Part shown: positions 41,743 through 48,628 of the stretch, piece by piece
Numbering within the stretch: position 1 is the stretch's first letter
How the letters are laid out: each line of letters begins with the position of its first letter
Assembly: GCF_023954335.1 (NCBI RefSeq)
Contig: NZ_JAMLIE010000002.1
Coordinates: forward strand, 372,001 to 436,000
Direction of reading: 5' to 3'
DNA length: 64,000 nucleotides
Source of the DNA: Aquamicrobium sp.
GTDB taxonomy: Bacteria; Pseudomonadota; Alphaproteobacteria; Rhizobiales; Rhizobiaceae
Translations under genes and position numbers: made by a program
The notes under the pieces: generated by a model
Database searches by the model: none
What the model was told of the DNA's origin: nothing
Seen by the model: the letters and a program-made list of their open reading frames with translations, nothing else

Positions 41743-41791
41743 TGCGACGGGTGGTCCGCCCCAGCCCCCCCGCTCAGGATCACCCGTCGCA
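41743..41791 (+). terminator. Long hairpin after the 40973 gene
   Basis: TGCGACGGGTG (41743-41753) pairs perfectly with 41781-41791, and four further pairs (one wobble) extend the stem to 15 bp. A U-rich tail is lacking, so it could be a terminator or an RNA boundary element. Confidence 0.5.
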
Positions 41792-41840
41792 GCTGTTTCG
41801 AGGCCGAGCCTTTCTGGCCGCCTCACCAAGGACCCATAGG

Positions 41841-41916
41841 GGTTAGTATTGTTGTCAGTCTAAAAGCCGGCCCCGCTTTCGAGCGGTTAGCCGGAGGTCA
41901 GTATCCTGGTCAGTCT
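41841..41916 (+). repeat. Two 21-bp near-direct repeats upstream of the tRNA region
   Basis: 41841-41861 and 41896-41916 match at 17 of 21 positions, both ending GTCAGTCT. A hairpin with a TTCG loop (about 41867-41894) lies between them. The repeats resemble tRNA D-loop sequences and may be remnants of lost tRNA genes. Confidence 0.4.
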
Positions 41917-41974
41917 TGTGCCCCTCAGTTTGAGCACAGATGCGACGGCAGAAGGTAGCGAAGGTCGTTAGATA

Positions 41975-42066
41975 TCGCCAGTCGCGGGTTCGAGTCCCGC
42001 CACCCCACCCAATCACCCACGATTGGATCAGATGATGGGGTGTAACTCAGTGGTAGAGTTGGTGAT
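41975..42066 (+). tRNA. Permuted tRNA-like gene (3' half before 5' half)
   Basis: The 3' half comes first: anticodon-stem strand TCGCC (41975-41979), a T-arm with stem GCGGG/CCCGC and loop TTCGAGT (41984-42000), acceptor strand CACCCCA (42001-42007), C, and an encoded CCA at 42009-42011. The 5' half follows after 24 bp: acceptor TGGGGTG (42036-42042), D-arm ACTC-AGTGGTA-GAGT, and anticodon-stem strand GGTGA (42061-42065). Acceptor strands pair 7 of 7, anticodon strands 5 of 5 with one GU. No matching 5' half lies upstream. The anticodon cannot be read because both ends break in the loop. Two tandem damaged tRNAs are the alternative. Confidence 0.55.
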
Positions 42067-42109
42067 CACGTCAGTAAGAGACCGACGGACAGCCGGAGCC
42101 GAAACGGAC

Positions 42110-42182
42110 TAGATGGTAGCTCAGTTGGAAGAGCAATTGGCTTGAAACCAATCGGTCGCGGGTTCGATCCCCGCACATCAAA
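42110..42182 (+). tRNA. tRNA-Ser(UGA)-like gene with imperfect acceptor stem
   Basis: A full cloverleaf can be drawn: D-arm GCTC/GAGC, anticodon stem ATTGG/CCAAT with loop CTTGAAA (anticodon TGA), variable CGGTC and T-arm GCGGG/CCCGC with loop TTCGATC. The acceptor TAGATGG pairs with ACATCAA at only five of seven positions. The variable region is short, although serine tRNAs normally carry a long one. CCA is not encoded. It may be a variant element tRNA or a decayed gene. Confidence 0.6.
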
Positions 42183-42247
42183 AGGGCGGTGATGGTGCGG
42201 AATGCCATCATCGCCCGCATTGTGTCCACGAAACGACGGCAATTAAT

Positions 42248-42275
42248 TTGCAATTGATTGCAAATTACCTAAGAT
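42248..42275 (+). promoter_or_regulatory. 14-bp palindrome copy 22 overlapping a promoter
   Basis: The exact motif TGCAATTGATTGCA (42249-42262) supplies TTGCAA at 42248-42253; TAAGAT at 42270-42275 is the -10, with a 16-bp spacer. It controls the 42303 gene. Confidence 0.85.
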
Positions 42276-42302
42276 CATGAGGCCCAACCAAGGAGGGTCC
42301 AG

Positions 42303-42524
42303 GTGCCGAAGTTCCGAGTCGTTAAAGGCCACGATGCATGGGCCAAATACGCCACTACCGTTGAGGCCGAAACCGCCGAAGAGGCTGATGTGATCGCTAT
42401 GGATCGCTTCTACGAAGGCGCGTGGGAAGAAGACGGTGTCGCTGAGTTCGACGACTATCAGTTGATGGAAGGCGAGACCGAGGAAATCAAAGACGAAGGA
42501 GAAGAACATGCCGAAACTGCGTAA
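42303..42524 (+). CDS. Small acidic hypothetical protein
   Basis: The 73-residue protein starts at GTG 42303 behind AAGGAGGG. It has an N-terminal KFRVVKGHDAWAKY strand region and a very acidic end (GETEEIKDEGEEHAETA). It overlaps the next gene by 17 bp. Confidence 0.6.
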   Translation: MPKFRVVKGHDAWAKYATTVEAETAEEADVIAMDRFYEGAWEEDGVAEFDDYQLMEGETEEIKDEGEEHAETA

Positions 42525-42786
42525 TGGCGGTACGGACACCGAGAAGCTCGCCCAATGGTTTGGGCGCAAGTGCCGGAACCACAATCCGCTCGAGGAGCTG
42601 GGTGTCGCCAAGGCGAATACCCGCGCCAACATCTACAAGGCAAAGACGAAGGGCGACCTCGGCGTCGTGAAGGACGATCCGTCGACGGTCGTCTATCACG
42701 CGGCCGGCCGGGCTTTCGAGATCAAGATCCAGGAAGTCGAACCCGATAAGTACCAGCCTGAACAGCTTGCCGCTGTCGGCTACTGA
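42508..42786 (+). CDS. Small hypothetical protein
   Basis: The 92-residue protein starts MPKLRNGGTDTEKLAQWF. It has an N-terminal helix and a KNTIRVAKTKGDLGVVKDDPS-like strand pair in the middle (TKGDLGVVKDDPS). The upstream gene supplies GAAGGAGAAG before its ATG. No family recognised. Confidence 0.6.
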   Translation: MPKLRNGGTDTEKLAQWFGRKCRNHNPLEELGVAKANTRANIYKAKTKGDLGVVKDDPSTVVYHAAGRAFEIKIQEVEPDKYQPEQLAAVGY

Positions 42787-42800
42787 TCCCTTCGGGGATC
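42785..42800 (+). terminator. Tight hairpin after the 42508 gene
   Basis: GATCCC-TTCG-GGGATC is a perfect 6-bp stem with a stable tetraloop at the stop codon of the gene. No U-tract follows; it may cap the downstream RNA instead. Confidence 0.45.
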
Positions 42801-42932
42801 GAGAGACGGGGCCACTAGGTTAGGGAGGGAATCCTGAACCTCCGCAGCGATGATCCGACAAGGCCGGGGAGCTGCTAGTTGGCCGATAGCGCCGGGAGCG
42901 CCGGTTCTATCCCGGTGCGCGCCCCGTCTCTC
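42801..42932 (+). ncRNA. Candidate structured RNA with 12-bp closing stem and T-arm-like hairpin
   Basis: GAGAGACGGGGC (42801-42812) is perfectly complementary to 42921-42932. Inside are a GGAGG/CCTCC hairpin (42824-42843) and a 7-bp hairpin (42898-42918) with a seven-base loop TTCTATC, very like a tRNA T-arm. The layout is tRNA-like but 132 nt long, and the outer stem is too long for an acceptor. It has no ribosome site and no open frame of its own. It lies in the leader of the 42961 gene, so it could also be a cis-regulatory element. Confidence 0.5.
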
Positions 42933-42960
42933 GCATCAATTCAAGCGCAGGGAGGGCCGG

Positions 42961-43263
42961 GTGGCCATCGTTATCAAGAAGAAGGCGTCGACCAAGGCGC
43001 CCGCCAGAGTGGTGGAGCCCGACGAGCTTGTGGCTCCGCGCTCGATTGAGCCGGCCGTGCCGGAGCGCCCCGTCTCCTGGAGAGACTTGCCCATCGCTTC
43101 GTCTATCGAGGAATTATGGGCTGCCAAATCGAACACGATGAGGCCGCCCGACCCGACGAGCTGCGATCTCTGTGGCCACTCCTATGCATTCCCATGCCAC
43201 GGCAAGGCCGAAAACTGCATGAACGCCAAATGGGCGCGGGAGACCGGAAAGCAGGTTCCTTGA
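42961..43263 (+). CDS. Small zinc-site protein with shared N-terminal tag
   Basis: The 100-residue protein starts at GTG 42961 behind GGGAGGG, with leader MAIVIKKKASTKAP. The C-terminal part has CDLCGHSYAFPCHGKAENC, a likely zinc knuckle. The middle holds WRDLPIASSIEELWAAKS. No family recognised. Confidence 0.65.
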   Translation: MAIVIKKKASTKAPARVVEPDELVAPRSIEPAVPERPVSWRDLPIASSIEELWAAKSNTMRPPDPTSCDLCGHSYAFPCHGKAENCMNAKWARETGKQVP

Positions 43264-43287
43264 CGGTTGCTGTATCGCTGTATATTT

Positions 43288-43301
43288 TGCAATCAATTGC
43301 A
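43288..43301. promoter_or_regulatory. 14-bp palindrome, copy 23 (exact)
   Basis: TGCAATCAATTGCA is the rightmost copy in the window. TACGTT at 43305-43310 is close to its right half but the spacing is shorter than usual. Confidence 0.8.
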
Positions 43302-43409
43302 AAATACGTTGATCGTTGGTGCTCATCCGAGACAGATCGACGTCCAGCCTCTCCGCGTCAGGGTAGTTTCATTTCCACTGATCGGAGGAGCATCTTTCCG
43401 CAGGATGCC

Positions 43410-43628
43410 ATGCCGATTGTGATCCGAAAGAAGGCGAGCAGGCCGACCGACGTTGCTCCAATCGCTCCGATCGCGGAGCGTGGACCCGCTCGCAAGAAGC
43501 AGCCCGTCGCAGAAGTAGATCGTCCCTTACGAGAAATCGCGCTGAGCATCGCAAGGACTCTTGCACGTCAGGCTGCTAGACGCGATCATGCTGCCCTATA
43601 CCCCGAGGGCGATGGAACCAATGTCTAA
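43410..43628 (+). CDS. Small hypothetical protein with shared N-terminal tag
   Basis: The 72-residue protein starts MPIVIRKKASRPTD, matching the leader of the 42961 protein. It is basic and helical (REIALSIARTLARQAARRDHAAL). It overlaps the start of the recombinase gene by 8 bp. Confidence 0.6.
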   Translation: MPIVIRKKASRPTDVAPIAPIAERGPARKKQPVAEVDRPLREIALSIARTLARQAARRDHAALYPEGDGTNV

Positions 43629-45264
43629 GGCTGCTGTCTACGCGCGTTTTTCCACTGAACTTCAGAGTGATCGTTCGATTGAAGACCAGATTGTCTTGTG
43701 CAGGTCATTTGCTGACCGTGAAGGCTATCAGGTCGTCGGATGCTATGAGGATCGGGCGAAAAGCGGCGGCTCCATCTTCGGGCGCGATGGCCTGCAGCAA
43801 ATGCTCTCCGACGCGACGAACAAGAAGTTCGACGTCATCATTGTCGAGGCGCTGGACCGTCTGTCGCGCGACATGGAAGACCTCGCGGGCATCCACAAGC
43901 GCCTCCAGTTCCTCGGTATCCGCCTGATCGCCGTCCATGATGGCGAGGTAAACACCGTCCTCGTCGGCCTGCGCGGGCTCGTGGGCCAGATGTTCCGCGA
44001 GGACAACGCCCACAAGGTCCGCCGCGGTCTTGCTGGCCGCGTCAAGAGCGGGCTCTCGGCCGGCGGTAGGGCTTATGGCTATCGACCGAACCCGATGAAG
44101 AAGGGCGAGTTGCTCATCCAGGAGGACGAGGCCGAAGTCATCCGAAAGATCTACCGCGAGTTTGCCGGCGGCAAGTCCCCGCGCGCGATCGCGAAGGAGC
44201 TGAACCATCGGGGCGTCGCGCCCCCGCGCGGGACTGTCTGGTCGTCGACGACGCTCAACGGCAACGCATCCAGGGGCAACGGCATCCTCCGCAACCCGAT
44301 CTACGGGGGCAAGATCGTCTGGAACCGCGTCCGCATGATCAAGGACCCAAGCACAGGGAAGCGCGTGAGCCGGGTTAACCCGCCCGACCAGTGGGAGTTC
44401 GTCGACCGCCCCGATCTTCGCATCGTTGACGAGGCGCTGTTCGCGAAGGTGCAGGCCCGCAAGGAGGAGACGGCGCACTCGATGAAGCCGTTCTACGAGC
44501 AGCGCCGGCCGAAGCGCCTCCTGTCCGGCCTGCTCAAGTGCGGGTCGTGCGGAGGGGGCATGAGCGCCTATGGCGGTGACAAGTCGAAGCGCACCCGGAT
44601 ACGCTGCACCGGCTACACGCAGGCTGGCTCCTGCGAAAACCCCTCAAGCTACTATGTCGACGAGATCGAGGATGCCGTGCTCGGCCACCTGCGCAAGGAG
44701 CTGAAGGAGCCGGACGTCCTGTCGGAATACCTGCGTCAATACCACGAAGAGCGCCAGCGGCTTGAACGTGCGCGCAATCGCCAGCGGAGCGCGTTGGAAA
44801 AGCGTCTGGCCGACGTCATTGCCGAGGGTCGACGCTACGCCGCGCGGTTCAGTCAGGGCATTGGCCACGATGAATTCAATTTGCAGCGCGCGGCCGAGTT
44901 GTCGAAGGAAAAGCGCGAGATCGAAGAGAAGCTGGTGGATGCGCCCCCCGCTCAGAACGTCATCGAGCTTATTCCGGCTTCGCTGAAGTTCTACGACCGC
45001 CAGATTGCGCACTTGGCGAAGGCGATCGGGACGACGGTGCAGGAGGGCGATCTCGAGGCCGCCCAGGCGATCCGTGAAATTATCAGCCAGGTGGTCATAA
45101 CGCCCGGAGATCGGGCGGCTGGCGTTCGCTACACCATCGAAATCAAGGGGGACCTCGCGACCATGCTTGGCCAATGTCAAGAGGCTGCCGCGAGAATTAA
45201 TATAGATGGTAGCGGAGGACGGATTCGAACCGCCGACACAAGGATTATGATTCCTCTGCTCTAA
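43621..45264 (+). CDS. Large serine recombinase (integrase) of the element
   Basis: The 547-residue protein has a resolvase catalytic domain (YARFSTE with the active Ser, DRLSRD with Arg), a recombinase domain, a zinc-ribbon with CGSCGGG and RCTGYTQAGSC, and a coiled coil. These are hallmarks of large serine integrases. Its frame runs past 45207 into the tRNA-Met gene, so the last 20 or so residues (GGRIRTADTRIMIPLL) are read from the tRNA complement. It very likely integrated the element there. ATG at 43621 is preferred; ATG at 43612 is also in frame. Confidence 0.92.
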   Translation: MSKAAVYARFSTELQSDRSIEDQIVLCRSFADREGYQVVGCYEDRAKSGGSIFGRDGLQQMLSDATNKKFDVIIVEALDRLSRDMEDLAGIHKRLQFLGIRLIAVHDGEVNTVLVGLRGLVGQMFREDNAHKVRRGLAGRVKSGLSAGGRAYGYRPNPMKKGELLIQEDEAEVIRKIYREFAGGKSPRAIAKELNHRGVAPPRGTVWSSTTLNGNASRGNGILRNPIYGGKIVWNRVRMIKDPSTGKRVSRVNPPDQWEFVDRPDLRIVDEALFAKVQARKEETAHSMKPFYEQRRPKRLLSGLLKCGSCGGGMSAYGGDKSKRTRIRCTGYTQAGSCENPSSYYVDEIEDAVLGHLRKELKEPDVLSEYLRQYHEERQRLERARNRQRSALEKRLADVIAEGRRYAARFSQGIGHDEFNLQRAAELSKEKREIEEKLVDAPPAQNVIELIPASLKFYDRQIAHLAKAIGTTVQEGDLEAAQAIREIISQVVITPGDRAAGVRYTIEIKGDLATMLGQCQEAAARINIDGSGGRIRTADTRIMIPLL

Positions 45265-45283
45265 CCGACTGAGCTACTCCGCC
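45207..45283 (-). tRNA. tRNA-Met(CAU), likely attachment site
   Basis: The minus strand reads a full tRNA: acceptor GGCGGAG/CTCCGCT, D-arm, anticodon stem GAGGA/TCCTT with loop ATCATAA (anticodon CAT), T-arm with loop TTCGAAT, and CCA at 45207-45209. It belongs to the rhizobial elongator Met type. The recombinase gene of the element runs into its 3' part, which marks the right boundary of the element. Confidence 0.92.
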
Positions 45284-45494
45284 CCAGTGGTCAGGATGTC
45301 GCTGGCATGTCGCGACGACGGCTGGCCCTGACCGAAGGTCGCGCGGATATACGGTGGCTCCGGTCCGGCTGTCAAGCATCCGGGGCAATTGCGACCAGGT
45401 CTTTCCGGGCGTGTCGTTTTCGGGCGTTGCGGGGTTGAGTTCGCTCCGGCGCACGATTATGTCTCTCCCGCTAGGTCTTTCGGTCAAACTGTTC

Positions 45495-46448
45495 ATGAAA
45501 CCGCGTATCGCTGTCCTTGGATGCGGCTATTGGGGCTCGAACCACATCCGCACCCTCAAATCCCTGGGCGCGCTCTATGCCGTTTCGGACGCCAATGCCG
45601 CGCGCGCCGAAGGCTTCGCCAGCGAACAGGATTGCCTTGCCATCGACCCGGATGAATTGTTCGGGCGCGAGGACGTCGACGCCATCGTCATGGCGCTGCC
45701 GCCGCAGTTCCATGCCGCGTCGGCGATCCGCGCCGTCGAGGCCGGCAAGGACGTGCTGGTCGAGAAGCCGATCGCGCTCAACGTCGCCGATGCCGAGCGC
45801 GCGGTGGCCGCGGCCGCGGCCAACGGCCGGGTGTTCATGGTCGGCCACGTCCTGCGCTTCCACCCCGCCTTCGAGCAGCTGAAGCAGCTGATCGACGACG
45901 GCGAGCTGGGCACGGTCAAGTACATCCATTCCCATCGTCTCGGCCTCGGCAAGTTCCACACCGAGAACGACGCGCTGTGGGATCTGGCGCCGCACGATTT
46001 GTCGATGATCCTCGCGATCACCGGGGTGGCGCCGGTCGAGATCCGCGGCGAGGGCGCGGCGCTGCTCGACCATCTCAGCGACTTCGCGCATCTGCACATG
46101 CGCTTTCCCGGCGGGCTGCGCAGCCATCTGTTCACCTCGCGCCTCAATCCCTATCGCGAGCGGCGGCTGACCGTGGTCGGCACGCGGGCGATGGCGGTGT
46201 TCGACGATGTCGAGCCGTGGGAGCGCAAGCTCGCCGTCTACCGCCATGCGGTCTGGCAGGACAGCGGCCATTGGGCGTTCACGGCCAACGAGCCGTCCTA
46301 CGTGCCGGTGGCGTCCGGCATGCCGCTGACGCGCGAGCTGGAGCATTTCATCGACTGCATCCGCACGCGCGCCCACCCGCGCACGGATGGCGAGGAAGCG
46401 ATCGGCGTGCTGCGCATCCTGACTGCCGGAACCGTCATCCACGACTGA
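45495..46448 (+). CDS. Gfo/Idh/MocA-family oxidoreductase
   Basis: The 317-residue protein has an N-terminal Rossmann fold (IAVLGCGYWGSNHIRTL), the EKPIAL motif of this family (VLVEKPIALN) and a C-terminal domain with a conserved HDLSMI. Such enzymes oxidise or reduce NAD(P)-linked sugars or polyols. It is the first host gene right of the element. An upstream ATG at 45459 is in frame. Substrate unknown. Confidence 0.8.
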   Translation: MKPRIAVLGCGYWGSNHIRTLKSLGALYAVSDANAARAEGFASEQDCLAIDPDELFGREDVDAIVMALPPQFHAASAIRAVEAGKDVLVEKPIALNVADAERAVAAAAANGRVFMVGHVLRFHPAFEQLKQLIDDGELGTVKYIHSHRLGLGKFHTENDALWDLAPHDLSMILAITGVAPVEIRGEGAALLDHLSDFAHLHMRFPGGLRSHLFTSRLNPYRERRLTVVGTRAMAVFDDVEPWERKLAVYRHAVWQDSGHWAFTANEPSYVPVASGMPLTRELEHFIDCIRTRAHPRTDGEEAIGVLRILTAGTVIHD

Positions 46449-46610
46449 CGCACTTTGCGGCTGGCAGGACGTCCGGCGCCGCATGGAACAGTCAAATCGA
46501 ACAGATAGAGCGACGAGGACGGCATTCGCCAGAATGCCGTCGCTTGAACCGTTTCCGGTTCGCAAAAGACCGCGGCCGGCGTTCCGAAGCCGTCGGCGAA
46601 GGTCGAAAAA

Positions 46611-47846
46611 TCAGGCGCTGCGACGGGCGCTCGCCGATGCGGCGAGCCGCGACAGCATCGCTTCGGCCTCGGCGCTGCGCTCGGAGCGGCTGATGAAGCC
46701 GCCGCCGAGCACCCGCGCCTCGTCGCCGTCGTCGCTGTAGAGCACGCAGGCCTGGCCGGGGGCGACGCCGGTCTCGCCGTCGGCGAGTTCGACCCAGACG
46801 GTGCTCGCCTCGTGGTGGAGCGTCGCCGGGCGCGGCGGGCGCGAGGAGCGCACCCGGGCGAAGACGTCGAGCCCTTCCGGCGGCAGCGCGTCCAACGGGC
46901 CGTCGCCCAGCCAGTTCATGTCGCGCAGGAACACCTTGTGCGTCTCCAGCGCCTCGCGCGGGCCGACGACGACGCGCGCCCGCTCGGCGTCGAGATGCAC
47001 GACATAGAGCGGCTCGCCGGAGGCGATGCCGATGCCGCGCCGCTGGCCGATCGTGTAGCGCACGATGCCTTCGTGGCGGCCGAGCACCCGGCCGTCGATA
47101 TGGACGATTTCGCCCGGCGCGGCGGCCGTCGGCTTCAGCCGGGCGATGATGTCGGAATACTTGCCCTGCGGCACGAAGCAGATGTCCTGGCTGTCCTGCT
47201 TGGCGGCGACGATGAGCCCCATCGCCTCGGCCGCCTCGCGCACCTGCGGCTTCGACAGGCCGCCGAGCGGGAAGCGCAGGAAGTCGATCTGCTCCTGCGT
47301 GGTGGCGAACAGGAAATAGCTCTGGTCGCGGTCGGCGTCGACGGGCCGGTAGAGCGCGCGGTGGGCGCGCCCGGTGGCACCCCCGGCGGTACCATTGACG
47401 CGCGAGCGGATGTAGTGGCCGGTGGCGAGCGCGTCGGCGCCGAGCTCGCGCGCGGTCTCGAGCAGGTCGGCGAACTTGACCGTCTGGTTGCAGGCGACGC
47501 AGGGGATCGGCGTCTCGCCGGCGACGTAGCTTTCGGCGAACGGGTCGATGACCGCCTTGCGGAACCGCTCCTCGTAGTCGAGCACGTAATGCGGGATGCC
47601 CAGCGTCTCGGCGACGCGGCGGGCGTCGTCGATGTCCTGCCCGGCGCAGCAGGAGCCGGCGCGATGGACGCTGGCGCCATGGTCGTAGAGCTGGAGCGTC
47701 ACGCCGACCACGTCGTAGCCCTCGCGCTTCAGGAGGCCGGCGACGACGGAGGAATCGACCCCGCCCGACATCGCGACGACGACGCGCGTGTCCTGCGGCA
47801 GGCCGGAAAGGTCGAGGCTGTTCAGGGCGGGGGAGTCCGCTGGCAT
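46611..47846 (-). CDS. mnmA: tRNA 2-thiouridylase
   Basis: The 411-residue protein places sulfur on U34 of Lys, Glu and Gln tRNAs. The PP-loop MSGGVDSSV, the catalytic CVACN cysteine and the second cysteine in ICFVPQGKYSD are all present. It is a single-copy host gene. A longer N terminus is open, but the ATG at 47846 fits best. Confidence 0.95.
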   Translation of the reverse strand: MPADSPALNSLDLSGLPQDTRVVVAMSGGVDSSVVAGLLKREGYDVVGVTLQLYDHGASVHRAGSCCAGQDIDDARRVAETLGIPHYVLDYEERFRKAVIDPFAESYVAGETPIPCVACNQTVKFADLLETARELGADALATGHYIRSRVNGTAGGATGRAHRALYRPVDADRDQSYFLFATTQEQIDFLRFPLGGLSKPQVREAAEAMGLIVAAKQDSQDICFVPQGKYSDIIARLKPTAAAPGEIVHIDGRVLGRHEGIVRYTIGQRRGIGIASGEPLYVVHLDAERARVVVGPREALETHKVFLRDMNWLGDGPLDALPPEGLDVFARVRSSRPPRPATLHHEASTVWVELADGETGVAPGQACVLYSDDGDEARVLGGGFISRSERSAEAEAMLSRLAASASARRSA

Positions 47847-48191
47847 TGTCGTTGCTCCGGCGGTCGGGCTGCCGCTGCGCCGGCCGGCGCATGCTTCGGG
47901 GTTGCCTTCCGCTTTCCTTGCGGGCCGGGATAATCCGACAACCGGCATCCACTTTTTCGGCCGCTGCTCTAATGCCCGCCCGGGCAATATAGGTCAAGCG
48001 CGCGGCGAGCGCCACGGCCCGCGCCGCCATGGCGGGCGGCCGATCTGTCGCATTCGACTAAAATGACCGGGCAAACCCTAACGCGGGATTCAGATTCCTT
48101 ACTTATGAATTAGGACGCGCTTAGGCAATTTTTAAAGGCGGCGCGCTAGCATCTGCGTCGATTGGTGCTTTGAGTAAGTGTAGAGAGTACG
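47847..48191. other. Divergent promoter region between mnmA and sciP
   Basis: No gene is evident. The right part, close to sciP, is AT-rich, with ATTTTTAAAGG (48128-48138), as expected for a CtrA- or cell-cycle-controlled promoter. I did not find a full CtrA consensus. Confidence 0.4.
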
Positions 48192-48467
48192 ATGACCGAT
48201 CTGGTTAGAATGCGGGTGAAGTATGTCATCGGGCCTGACGGCAGCCCGCTAACCATAGCCGATCTGCCCCCGTCGAATACGCGGCGCTGGGTCATCAGGC
48301 GCAAGGCGGAAGTGGTGGCCGCCGTCCGCGGCGGGCTTCTCAGCCTCGAGGAGGCCTGTCAGCGCTACAAGCTGACGGTCGAGGAGTTCCTGTCGTGGCA
48401 GGCTTCGATCGACGAATACGGCCTCGCCGGCCTGCGCACCACGCGAATCCAGCAATACCGCCACTGA
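48192..48467 (+). CDS. sciP: Small CtrA inhibitory protein SciP
   Basis: The 91-residue protein contains YVIGPDGSPLTIADLPP and TRRWVIRRKAEVVAAVRGGLLSLEEAC, which match SciP (DUF1153). SciP binds CtrA or its DNA and blocks CtrA-dependent transcription. Its presence with ctrA and chpT in this window fits an alphaproteobacterial host. Length is as expected. Confidence 0.93.
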   Translation: MTDLVRMRVKYVIGPDGSPLTIADLPPSNTRRWVIRRKAEVVAAVRGGLLSLEEACQRYKLTVEEFLSWQASIDEYGLAGLRTTRIQQYRH

Positions 48468-48628
48468 TCCGCAGCTGAATCCCATAAAACGCCGCGCGTC
48501 TTCCCGGCAGGAAGGCGCGCGGATTTTGCCGTTTGCATTCGCGGCGGGAAACCGCCACATCTGCGGCGACGATCCATGACGCGCGGAACGCGCCGCTCGG
48601 CCGGCGCGGCCGCGAAAGGAGACTTCGA

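Noticed and set aside
41975..42066. Two-piece alphaproteobacterial tmRNA (ssrA)
   Set aside because: The 5' half has a canonical D-arm with AGTGGTA loop and no tag-coding region, unlike tmRNA.
41735..42110. Group I permuted intron-exon arrangement around the permuted tRNA
   Set aside because: The sequence after the 5' half is too short (about 40 bases before the next tRNA) to hold the conserved core, and I could not place the P3-P8 pairings.
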